NCBI GenBank assembly: GCA_022577435.1
Contig: JAKOON010000021.1
Span: 4,761,501 to 4,825,500, forward strand
Source: Embiotoca jacksoni
Taxonomy: Eukaryota > Chordata > Actinopteri > Embiotocidae
Length of the DNA stretch: 64,000 bases
Direction of reading: 5' to 3'
Below the pieces are notes generated by a model. That model did no database searches. It saw only the letters and a list, made by a program, of their open reading frames with translations, and was not told the origin of the DNA. Position numbers and translations under genes: made by a program. Positions 1 through 13,000 of the stretch are shown here, one piece after another (position 1 is the stretch's first letter; each line of letters begins with the position of its first letter).

Positions 1-392
1 ACATCAAGAGTTACAATACTTTACCCAAATAAATAGCAGACTGTCCATTGAAGATTAGAGCCAGATGGGGGCAGTGTAGAGCCGTGATTCCTCCAACAAA
101 CAACATGGCCATTGCTGACATCACAATGAAGTAATGTGTTTTTTTTTTTAAATACCATCAAATCAAATACAACAGTCACAACAAAAAAACCTATAAACAG
201 CTGATTACAATCAAAGCTGATTGTTCTTGTGGCTTATTATGCATCAAAAATATCTACTCAAAGATCAAATTGAATCGTCTAAATGTGGCGGCTGGCAGAA
301 ATCTTTAGTGGATATAAATGATTAATTTGTGGTACAGTAAATAAATATATTTTGAAGGCCTAAAAACACCCAGTGTTTCCTGATCTGCTCAC
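1..392 (-). other. rab11fip3: rab11fip3 intron (partial)
   Basis: AT-rich intron sequence between exon 9 and the next exon outside the window. No exon-like or repeat signal was seen. Confidence 0.7.
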
Positions 393-637
393 CTGGCCTG
401 CATGTTTTCTAGCTCCAACCCCCTCTCTCTCTCCAGTTTGCTCAGGCCCTCCTTGTGACGGCGAGTCTCTTGCTGTAGTTGCTCGTCGGCGTGGAGCTCC
501 TGCTCCTTCAGCTGCTCCTCCAAGGCGTTGGCCCGGTGTACTAGTTGGAGGTTCTCCTGGCGCAACCTCGTGTGCTGCTCGCCCGACGCCTCAGACTCCT
601 TCTCCAGCTCCGCCACTCGACGCTCGAGGAGGAGCAC
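393..637 (-). CDS. rab11fip3: rab11fip3 coding exon 9: coiled coil
   Basis: 245 nt. It encodes heptad-rich coiled coil beginning VLLLERRVAELEKESEASGE, through QLVHRANALEEQLKEQEL, to LELENMQA plus two bases. Close to the mammalian FIP3 coiled coil throughout. Donor GCCAG|GTGAGC. The remaining coiled coil and the Rab11-binding domain must lie left of position 1. Confidence 0.95.
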
Positions 638-3600
638 CTGGAAGAGGTAGATGTCTCGGAGTGAGCACAAACAGTACAGCGATTTATTGCTGTATTAGCA
701 ATAGTATTGACGTTAGAAATGTTCTTCCTTCTTTTAACAACTGTAACGGGTGAAACCCTTGGCAGGTTCCAGGCGCGAACATGTGTAACCGGGGAGATGT
801 GAAGGCAGGTGTTTCTGAAAAAGATTAAGAGCTAACTTTGTCACCTTGTCTGTGATGTCGTTGTCAGCGAGCTCCAGGATGTCCCGCGTTAAGTCACTCA
901 TGGTGTCCAGAGTCATCGAGCTGTTCTGGAGGAGGTGTCTGCACATGAAGAGGAAAAGTGTAACTCCCAGAGGCCGGTTCACATTTGTTAAACTGCTGTT
1001 TCCAAACACAACTATACCATAATCCTATTAGAAACACTGTATGAGCTTCCGCCTATCGAAATGTACCATTTAGCTTACCTTGCTACTTTCTTGCTGGACA
1101 GCCTCTTGCCAGCGCTGGATGGGGACATACAACAACAGGAAAAATGGTCAGGAAGAGAAAAGGGCAGAGGAAAGAGACACCATCCCCTAGTATTCCTCCC
1201 ATCCACCCCCTCATCTCTCCGTCTACAAGCCCCACAGAACAAAAGGGCATGTCGAGGGGGTTCTTTACTAATGAAGTCCTGTTTTGATTGAAACTAAAGT
1301 TACGAGGTATTCACACAGCAATCAAACACAAACACAGCAGTGCGCATTAATAGTATCTAACAAGTGCTGATGTAGGATCAGTTCTGTTCAACAGATTAAA
1401 CACGGACCCGTGACGGTGTTACAGAAACTTTCAAAATAAAATTTCTCAATTTATTGAAAAGCTCTCAATTCTGTCCCGTCTCAAATTGACAAGATTGGTA
1501 AACCGATCAAAAAGGCTTTCAGAGTTTCTGTAATATGCTACTTGTCTCTAATCCTGGATCAGCAAGTCTTTTCCGATAAGGATTTTATCGGAGTCGATGA
1601 AAGTTTTACTCGACTACCAGAAGGCATTCTGCAGTAACTGAAATGAACCATGAAAGCAACAACATGGAGAACAAAAAAACAACACTGAAATAGACACCAC
1701 TTACCTGTTATTCATATTTCAGAGGCTCTTTCAAATGAACGTGACATGTACAAATCAAACTATGAAGCTTATTTTTATGTAAACAAACTGTTTATGATTG
1801 TAGATGACAACAATAAGAGGAAATTAGCTACCATCACCCTAAAAAAAATGCAATGTAGCAACTGGAAGGGAGTTTTCCCCATCAATAAATGCTCTACGCT
1901 ACTATGGCAACTAAAAACAACAAAAAGAGGACAGGTGAAGAAAGATGGGGAGCAGAGTATGATGTAACATCAAACCATAATGTGTGTACATCACAACAAA
2001 ACACACACCATGTTGCTGCTAGTCCAACACAGCATGCACTCGCTATGAGAACATGCGTGACACTGCATCTAACGAGCACTGCAAACACACTCACAAAGCT
2101 GAGACTCAGAGGCGGTGTGGAATGATGTGTTACCTAGTCATCTCTAGGAAATTGAGGCGAGTGGAGAGGTCCTCGAGACGACTTATTTGTTTGTGACACT
2201 GGCTACAGAAAAAGTCCAGCGCCTCCTCCCTGAGGAAGCTCTGAAAGCAGTCAGGGAGAGAAGCGGGTGCACTGGAAAGAGGAAAACGGGGAGGAAGAGG
2301 AGGAGGAAGCTGTGAGTGACAGACAAGAAGGTGGGGTTGCATTCAGGTGGTACAGGAGGTTATCAGTGAAACCCACAGGAGAGCTTGAAAGAGTAAAGAG
2401 TGAGAGCTACAGTGGGAGGGAGACGTGAAACAGGCCGCTGCGTGGCTGTGAGTCGGTGTTCTGGATAGTGTTCGGAAACAAAACCTTTTCTCGGATAAAG
2501 AATGTGTTTATCTCTCTTCGCTGCTAATAAGTTGGTTTTCGCTGCTGCCAAACAGACCAGACAGCTCTGCAGTGAGCTCAGGAATCCAACAGGATTCTTA
2601 ATATTACTTTAAACAGACCAAAATAACAAACAAATTAAACACAGAGTTGTTTATTTCATTGTTGGGAGTCTGTACGCTCTCTTCGCTTCACCTCTACCAG
2701 CTGATTGTTCATTCAGCGAGAGTCAGGTCTGAATTATACAACAAACTGGCACATGTTTCTGCTTATGTAGGCAGAAAGGCTGCCTTACATGACAGACTCA
2801 GTGTCACCAGACGACCATATGCACTGTACTCTCGAGCCCTTTCTTTCACGCAGTGTGAAGGAACACTTTGTTAAATGATGCCTACAGAGACTTTTGTTTG
2901 TGTGGAACAGAGGCAACCCAACAGTGCATGTGCATGTACAAGTGCTGTGATATGTAGATAGATAACTGTGTGTGTGCGTGTGTGTGTGTGTAGGCAGCAC
3001 TGCTACATGCGCCAAAAAAAAGAGCACGATTGGCTCAAAACAGGGTGACGCATTCACAGTGAGTGGGTGAAGTTTGTGGGATGCAGTTATTTTTTGTCTG
3101 TTTTAATTTTTCTGCCTAACCACCAAGCAGATTTCTGCTCAACTCGTAAGGAAAATAAATAATGTTTCAAATACGAGTTCTGTCACTCTAAAATATAATA
3201 TAATGGCAAATGAATAATTATTGCTTTAACTTCACAAATGTATTTTGTAATGTGTCTATTTATGTCTACTTAACTGCCACATTTCACTTGAGTGTATCCT
3301 TTTACTGGTATTATCAGATACAACATACATGTGGACTTTCTATTTAATATTCACAAATTATATTCTGTATAATGAGGTCGGTGTAGCTATATACAGTAAG
3401 TACTCCACTAAAGATAACGATGACTTCAACTAAACAGTAGGAGTTCATGATGAGGCTATACTTCAAGTCTTTCATAGTGATGACTAAAAAAAAAGTGCTG
3501 CCAATCCAGTTACACCAGCTTATTTCCACATTGTCAATGGGATATAGAGTACTAGCCAGTTAGCTGTTAAGAGCTTCCTGGCAAAGCAAATCTCAGAAAT

Positions 3601-6600
3601 ATCACCCAAGTGGGAATTACGCATTATCCAGCTTAGAGCCTCTAATACAAAAAAAACCCACACAAAACACACAAAAAAAAGGAGGAGGGGCGAGCAAAGA
3701 AGTGAGTGGGAAAAGGCTACAATAGGAGCAATGCAAGTAGAGAGTGTGTGGCTGCATTTTTGTTTTCAGTGGACACTTTACACTGGTGTCAAGCTGCATC
3801 AGTGCTGCAGCAGCCCAGAGGCAGAGCCTCCTCGAGATAGCAGAACAAAAACAACCCCGTCAGTCTGTTGCAGAACACTTGGCAGGAGATGCCACCTTTT
3901 AAGACAGACGGACTGAAACACAGTGACTCAGACTGTTGAGGATCATCATCAACAGCCTAATAAAAAGGAGCACGTTGGCCATACATCCACATTCTCACTG
4001 TCTGCAACAGTGAAAGTAAGCCTGATGGAATGAACTTCATGTTTGCTCCGTCTTATCTTGGCCTTGGCCAGAAAAACAGGCAGACAGGGATGGGAAGGAC
4101 GTCTCCAGATAGCTCTTATCAACGCTTGACCTCTTTGTTGAAAGAGAAACATTTTCTCTAAAGAATGTACAGCGCTGCCTTTAGACCTGGACAGTACAGC
4201 TGAGTGTGACACCGTCACGGTGTCACACCTCTTTTCAGGAATGTCCAACAAAGAGAAAGTTGTGATTTTTACAGCCTGCTGAAAAAAAAAAAAGGTTCCT
4301 ATTTAGGAACCTTTGTGTTTTAAACATTTGAAAATATAGTCTTACAGAGTTTGGGCACAAATGCAACACGTTATGATGGTTGTTTATTTTTGTCTGGCAC
4401 TCTGGATTTAGTTGCGTATGGAAGATGAGCTCATACCTGGGGGAGAGCAGTGACGAGCCATTGACCTGCTCGGGCGTCTGTGTGAGAGGGGAGTCGCCCT
4501 CCCCCTCGAGCCTTTCCACGCTACTCTCCAGCAGCAGCTCTGAGGTATTACTTTCCCCAAAGTCCTCGAAGTGCTCCTCCTCTCCGCCGATGACTGTCAC
4601 CACGGAGTGGTTATGGAGCTCAGAGTTCAGGGAAAACCTGATGGACACATAAGAAAGGTTTGACTGTGTTACCGAGTGTGCTCGTGTGTACATACAACAA
4701 CAGCACGGCTAATTTGGGGTCCAAGTCACAAATAGAGGAAAATATGACAGGTTTAGAAAAAGTAAAAGAATATCCCTATGAATGTCCACATTACCATTAA
4801 TTTAAGAAACCATAACCTGAGCAAAGCCCAAAAGCTTGGAACTGACTATTATTGTAAATCCCAAACAAGTACAAATAATCTTTCCTCTGGAAGGGTGGCA
4901 ATCTGGACAAGTTTGATCGCTTGCCTTCAAGGGTAATCTGTTAATTCACATTAATCCCAAAGGCTGCATTAGCTGAAACAACATGTCTTGTGCCTCCCTG
5001 GTAATGCAAACCCACGATGGCAACACCTGAGACATGTGAGAGGAACCTCTGTGGGGTTTGATGTGTGTCAAGCTCATAGCGAGGGCTGTGCCTTTGGCTC
5101 TCATAATTGACTGGTTATCTGCTACTCATCTGGGCGAGTTACAAAAGTAAGAAACGCCTTGATCTCCACTTAACAGGAAAGCTGGAAAGGTAGCCTTTCC
5201 TGTTGTCCAACAGGACGCGTTAGCTATCTTAAGCACACATACACAGGACGAGGATGTCCAAATCAGCAGAAAAGCTTGCGTTCTCAGCACATGATGACAA
5301 AGCTCATTTTATTTGTTTACAAGAACAATGTGAGACCAGTTGTCTGATTCAAAAGCTAAAACATCACCTTTATTTAATCTATGAAATTTTAAATAATCAA
5401 AAGAATCTACTGTTGGACAACAAAAAACACATTTTGATAACAATTAACTCTTTTTTTAAACTAGTCGACAATTCAGTTTCAGCTGCAGACATACCCCCAA
5501 AAAACAACAACAACCAGGCTAAACTAGTTAAAATAGGGACCCAACCAATTTTATAATCACTTACCCTTTACTCAGGCTCATAGTACTTGGCCCCATGTTA
5601 AGGTCCCTCACACAGAGGGACGGTGAGGAACGGGAACGCATCTTTCTACGCCCTCCGCTGCCCTGGCGTATAAGCCTCGGAGCAACTGGAGTTAAAACCC
5701 CTGACAACCAGAGTGGAATTCTGAAGTTTCACAGGTTACCCCAAATTAAAACAGAAACCACAACTCTCCAGTTTGGAGAAAAACAAAAAGGGTCTGAGGC
5801 CTTTGAAAGGGGTCAACTCTGTGTTTCTAAAGAGCTACCAATCTTCACTGCCACATGACGGACGCTGCATCTTCTGTGTCACCCCCCAAAGACTTGTACC
5901 AGTACGCGCTGACGGTGAGTGGCTTAATCAGATTTGAGGCTAAGCAACGGCCAACAGACAGTCCTGTTGACTGTCCGAGAGCCAAATGCGTGTGGGGACA
6001 CATGGGTAGGACAGAGGGGGGGGAGGAGGAGGCTAATCCTGTTAAGATTCTTAATCCCCAGTTCAGTGCATATACTGCTATCCTTAATACCGCTTTGGCT
6101 GCAGCCTCTTGCAAGGGTTAGCTCGACTAACCAGGCTAAATGGAAAAACCTCAGTTTACATACAGTTCATCTATAGTTTAATTTCATCAGTTGGTTCTGA
6201 TACACCATAAGCACCGTTTTTCACTTGGAAAGTTCATTAAAAGGTTTGTGTTAGATATGGGCTATAAGAAGGCACTGATATATCCAAAGGAAGCATTTTT
6301 TTCCCCTCTCTGCTAAGATGTCCAATGATGAGTTTCCAACTTTTGGTAAACAGACTGCTGAAATGTGAGAATATGAAGGTCACAGAGTCATAGTTTGAGA
6401 GTTGTGTTGTAGTCAGCAGTAGATTTAGAGGGGTGATGGTATGACTGAGTGGAAGGGGAGAATCGGCCAAAGGGAAAAAAAAAAAAAAAAGAAAAAAGGA
6501 AAACTAACACACAAAAAACCGCAAACTCAACACTTCCTGGAATTCAAGGCTCACTCATGGAATGGGAAGTCCAAACACATCCATGTCAGGCAGACCACTC

Positions 6601-9600
6601 CAATCCGTCATCCAGCCGGACAGACAGGTCACACAGTCAGCAGATAAAGCCACAGTGCTCGACACTTCCTCTCTTGTTCTTGCCCTAAAAACTAGATCAA
6701 AAAGGCACACGCGTGTGCAGACGTAGAAATCTAATCTGCAGCAGCTACCTGTCGAAACCAGACATTTCTACGGCGGCTAATTCGAACTAATCAACAAAAG
6801 TGTTCAAGGTTTCTCGTGCTTACACTGCACAGATTCAAAATTATCTCGGAATGAGCTTTCCGGTTCAACAGCAGGAAAACAGCAGCGGCGAATGTTGCTG
6901 ACCATGTAAAGTGTTGTCCCAAACTCCCCGTGACGATGCATGGTGTGTGAGGACATTAAGAGCTGAACTGAACAGATAATTAGAAAAATAAACATGGAAG
7001 AAGAGTAAGATACAATAGGTTTGACTGACTTTCTACACACCGCTGTGTTCGAGGGAGGAGGGGGGGGGGGATTGAAGGCATTCAGTCAATGTAGTGGTGG
7101 TTGTCTATTCCTCTGTTTAATCTGTCTGTCTAGTGACCCAAATAGAACCCAAGTGATCCTGTGTTGGGCACACAGGACTCGTAAATCTGATCTCTGTGAA
7201 AGGTCATTGCAGGGCAGCTCCGGGGCTCTAACCCCTGGCTGGAGATTTAACACACGTTTTTGGTAAATTCTGGAGCCAGGAGCGATTACAGCATTATGAC
7301 GTTGACGTGGTTCTCATGCCGAGTGGGTTACAATTGACGTCGAGCAGAAGTCCTTCACGGTCACCAGCAGCATTCTCCGCATCAAACACACAGCAGTAAA
7401 TATGTATATTCATGAGCATATTGGCCAAAACTGACATGCTTGCACATGGCTGAAGGTGACATTCATACCGACCTATTTCCACCATCCTCGGAGTCGTGCA
7501 GCGTGGCCTCGATGCCGCTGTCCGTCTCCACATCCTCGTGCATCTCCGGGGGGACGAGGGCCCCCGTGTCCTCATCAGTGAAGGTCTCGCACTCACTGTA
7601 AGTGCTCTCGGAGCCCAGGTACGCACTGTCTGTCACCTCATTTTGCTGCAGTAACACAACAGAGAATAAGGACAATGTTACAGTGTGATCACCGATCAGT
7701 AAACAAACAAAACCATAATAATCTGAATCACTTAGCAACAGGGAATATTTATGTTATTGGTCTCAATTGTACAACAACGTGGCTCGAAAAGGCACACAGT
7801 GTTCCACTTTAGCAATACACTCATTGGCAACAATGTCTGCAGAGTTTTTTTTTTTTATTGCCATCAGCTTTATTTGAAATCAAAACTTTTTGTATCAATG
7901 TGAAGCAAACGGGAGACAACAAACCTATAGGTTGATCAAAGAGTGTGAAAAGGCAGCCATTTCAAGGAATGTTTATTTTGAATCTTCAAGTCTCACCAGT
8001 ATGTACCAACGGCAATTACAGCAACAACCAAACAAATCTCAGCGCATAAACAGACTTCAGAGACAGTCTGCTGCATTTCAGATGACGGTTCCAAGCAAAA
8101 CCTGCTGCATCAACACCTCTAAGCAACAAGTTCAAAGCAAAACGAGCACGCTTACGGCTTTCCAAAAAACAAATACCAAATGCTAAACACCGATACGTGC
8201 CAAAAACTAACATCTGAAGGTGTCAGCGACAAGAGATGCATCATCAGGTATCAGAGCTGTGCAGCAATAATGAGGCCAAGACAGGTGAGTCATGCTGGAA
8301 AGCAGAACGTACCAGTCTACATGAAGTGTCCGGAGCGGTCAGGCCCAGAGGGGTGTCCACCATGTCCAAAACCATTTCTCCGTGCCCAGACTCATTGACA
8401 GGAGCGCTGTCCTGCCATGAGAACCCTCTAATAACTCCACTAAAGCCTCCTCACCTTCACTCTCTCTCTCAGAGTGAAAGAGAGCGCATGTTGGAAAAAA
8501 TGGAAACTACTGTTACACCTCGTTCGGCTCCACTGGGTGGCCAAAGGGGTGGAGACAGAGGCAAAGTCCAAACAGTAAAAGAAGTCAGCTGTAATGCTCA
8601 ATCACCTACTACCAGCCTCCAGCTCCGAGTGAAAACACCACACAAGCAGCTGAATAACCGTTTAATCTTTCCTCTACTTCCTGTCCCAGTGTGACAGTGT
8701 AGATCATTAAGTCATGTTCTACATGCCTCAGGTTGTGCAGTGAATGAGGACTATACATCACAACAGCTTGCCTGTGTCAACAGAAAGCCGGAACACCGAC
8801 TTCCACTTGTTAAGTGGAAAAGCCACCATTACTATTAGGAGTTCGAATTGAAGATGGTAATGAAAAAAAAGTTAGCAACCGTTGAAAATATTTAATAAAA
8901 GTACAAAATGTGGTGGACGGGGCGTTGCATTTCTCTGATGCCAGGCCTCAGCTGAACAGCCTCACCTTGCCTGTTTTGAAAGCAAACAGGGACAGAACAG
9001 TGCAGCCATTGAGAGAGGAACCCCTTTTCTGCCAGAAACTCAAGGAAAAAACAAGGCCATGGACACAGGTGTGGCGTCTAATTCAAACACGCACAAACTT
9101 CCCCAAAAACTCTGCTTATGGGTTCCAGTAAACAGCAGCCACGGCGGCTGGAACATTTCATGTAAAAAAATACTTTATAAATAACTGTTTACCACGCTGT
9201 TAGTCCACATTTACATCTTAAAGCTAAAATTAAAACGTACAATTTCATAACCGTAACAAACTGCATTAGAGATTTCATGTTATGAAACCCAAACAAAATA
9301 AACAGTATATGCAACGACATAATATAAACAATCTGACCTCAACTGAAGACATTTACACTCCACCTGAAGCACCTCAAGGGCAACTCAAGTACATCAAACT
9401 TTTGAGTTGTTTCACAAATCATTCAGGCAGCATTAGAAACCTCAGGAGAGAAGATCCATGTCTCGATTAACTACTTTAAACACACGCAATTTAATATAAG
9501 AAGTGATCACCTCAGGCTTCAACTCCAATTATCTTAATTTAATCCTCAACCTGGCTGTTCTCTGTCATTTAATTAACTCTATTTTGTTTTTCAAACAACT

Positions 9601-10041
9601 TATAATACAGTCTTCTCTGTGGTTTTGAGCCTTGTGCTGTCAACAAACAAACAACAAAACGTCACATCAGAAAACAATCAGTCTTTTGTATGAGTCTTCT
9701 TTACAAAAACTCTGTTTTGTTTTTTCCTGACAAAGTATTTTAGAATACCTGATTTAATCATTCAATTATCAACTCTTGTAAAGTGGAGGGAATACATTTA
9801 CACACTTGGCTATCTAATACACGGGCCTGCACTTCTAAACCATATCAAGAGGGGGCGCTGATACTGAACAATGTGAAGCCACTAAAACAACAGTCACTGT
9901 CCAGTAAAGCTGGTGGGGCACACAATAGCAGAAACGTTTCAATTTTGCAGAGGTCAGCAAAAATGATGGTTAAATATACAAGTTTCATGCACAAGAGGAG
10001 ACAGGAATTCCAGATATGCCGACCACAAGTGTAAAAACAAG

Positions 10042-10096
<55 letters not shown>

Positions 10097-13000
10097 TAAA
10101 ACTCCTGCACATTCCAGCTAATTCAATATTTGTCAAAGAATACTCAAAAGCCTCGCCTGCCAGATGCTATTTAGTGTCAGCCAAACCAGGCTGCTCAGTC
10201 TGTGGAGCATTCACAGAGAGGTAATGATAGCTCTGCGAGCCACTCGGTGAATTATACAGTGGGAAGAGTGAGAGTGCACAGGGAGTTCAAGCCTGTGGCC
10301 TTCGCACTGTGCGCGCCCATGAGAACTGAAAGCACAACAACTGGACAGCACACACACACACACAACTACAGAGAGGATAAGCCTCTTGTTAGGCGCCTCA
10401 CCTCATCGTACTCCTCTGGACAGCCCACAGCTCCATCCCCTGGACTGTAGTTCACATTGTAGAGCTGTGGCTCTGGGCCTGCAGACATGAGAGGAAGAGG
10501 ACAGGTTTAATGTGTGCAGGATAAACAAGCAGACAATAAGTCATTCAGCAAAGGAGGCTCAACAAACACGGGAGTGGTGTGTGTGTGTGTGTGTGTAGTA
10601 CCAACGTCCATGTGCAAACAGACAGATACAATGTAAAGAGAAGAGAGGGAAGGTGTCTCTGCAGGTGTATAAAAAAATAAAAAATAAAAAAAAAAGTTGG
10701 TGGGGAAATGTTTAAAAACATTTTACAGTATCATAACCAGCAAGTTGCAAGAAAATTAATTAAGAGATTAGTTTTCCATTCGTAATGCAATTTAACTGAA
10801 AATCAAGAGCCAATAATCAAAATGTATGCCTGACAATTTATATGCATTTCTGATTATCAAACATGCATCTGCATTGTGATCAAATACAGAATGCGAAGTA
10901 AAAATTCAGGTGCCTGTGAGCATTTTTTCTGACATACACAAGATGGGAATGAGGCATCAATCCAGAATATTACTTTATTCATGTCCCAGTTTCTTTTTTA
11001 TTAAAATGTCTATTTGAATGTCTGCCAAACTCATAAAGAAGATCTATGATTTGACAAAATCCACATTTCTGTATGTCACAGTCTGTTCATTGTATTGAAA
11101 GCTGTGGGATCTGAGAATTCTATAAATATAATGTCAGAATTACTTGAAAAAACAAATATGATTTGGATAAGGTAAATTGTTTTGCAAATGATTAAAGGTG
11201 ACATCATTTACAAAGTAAATGTCCATGTGTAATAAACCCATATTTCCCCATCTAATGCGTTTACTAAAGTGATAAATCAGCACATTTTAGAGTTCATGCC
11301 ATCATTGCCCTACTTTGGCATATTTACAGTCAGCAATCGAAGCATGATGTGACAGTGAACATTATGTAACTTCTACACTCACATTTCAAGGGCTATAGAA
11401 TGTCTGGCAATGAGAGTATTGGCAAAATAAAATAATAAAAAAAAGGACAAGAGGCAACCCATATCCAATTTATGCTTGTCAATACAGGCCTCCACTGAAA
11501 GCACCTGCAGAACAGCAGTGTAACCCGAGACGGACCGACAAGAGTCCCAACCGGCCGCTGCGGCTCCTGTATCGAGTAAACAACGCTGTGAACAGCACGG
11601 TGCCGAGAGAACAGACCACAAACAGAGCTCTGCCAGTATACCCGAAGGTTTTTGTGCCCCTGGGTCTTATGCAAGCTTTTGCTCTTCGGGATTCATATGC
11701 ATTATGGGCTATTAAAGTAAATGAGTCTGTAACACATAAGCTGGCTTCTGTTGAGCGACACACCTGCAGTCTTCTTGGCATGATGTCCAAATATCAGAGG
11801 ACACATACTTTCTAGACCAAGTTTTGTTGTTCTAGACATGCCACAGCCACTGCAGGGTGCACGGCAGTTCCAGAGCCTGCAGGCATGTCTTTATTACAAG
11901 GTACCGTTTTCAGTGAGGAGTGGTACAGAAATTAAATATATTAAAAAAAAGGATGATGGATAGCAGTGAGGTTTATATTGAAACTAGACTGCAGACTGGA
12001 AGAGCAGGTTTTGTTTACAGCAGAGCTGGCGACAGCGAAGGGTTAAAAACAGGACCAAAAAAAATCTATTGTTCAGCTGGAAAGTGACAAGCACACTAGA
12101 ATTCTGTCAGCAGTGTGCGAGTGACTTGGGAAGTTACAGTAGAGGTTGGATCTTCGCACACTAACGGGAAAGCAGGAGATTTCTCATTCCTTCTTCACAT
12201 GGCCGAAGAGAGGCAAAAAGAAAGAACAGCGAGTGACGGGAACACGGGACAATGATCCGTCTCCAGTCACACCAGTGACATCCTTGTTACATGATATGTG
12301 CATTAGCCAACCAAGCAGCCAAAATAAACCAAAACTGCTTTCTTCAAATGACACGACTACAGCTACGGCATGGCGTAGCTGTCCGTCCGCCGTCTGTCAA
12401 ATGATTTCAGATTGCCTAAGCTGTGAAATAGCCATCACATTAAAGGTTTTTGTTGAACATATGCCGATGCAGGAATGTTTGTGCTTTGACTATGATTTTA
12501 CAACATGACTTCGCAATAACTGGAGTGACTAGAAAAATAAAAAAATAAGGGGAGAAACAGAGAGGGCAAGGCAGAGAGAGAGAGGACAGTAAATAATTAA
12601 GGTGAATAAGAGTCTCCGTCCAGACCTCTTCTCTCTGCCGTTCCCGCTCTGAAACGTCGCCAATCAGCCCATGTGTCTGTGCATCTGATGCTTTCCAGCA
12701 CATGACTTATTCATACCTAAGTAACCAGATCTGTGCAACCCAGAAAGCCTCGAGAAAAGAGTTCTACAAATCGATAGGCCAGGTGGACTGAAGCGATCGC
12801 ACCGTTGCGATGACGTCGCCACACTCCGTACAGCATCTCCAACATCCAGCGTGTGCTGTTGTTACTGGTTCAAAACTGTGAAATGATTTCATTTTGGGGC
12901 ATCTAAATCCATCATGTTCACTTCACTGACTGTTATGAGCACAGAAAACAGCCCATTTTCAGGATGACGTAAAGCCTGAGAAACTCGGTGACGAAGCTGT

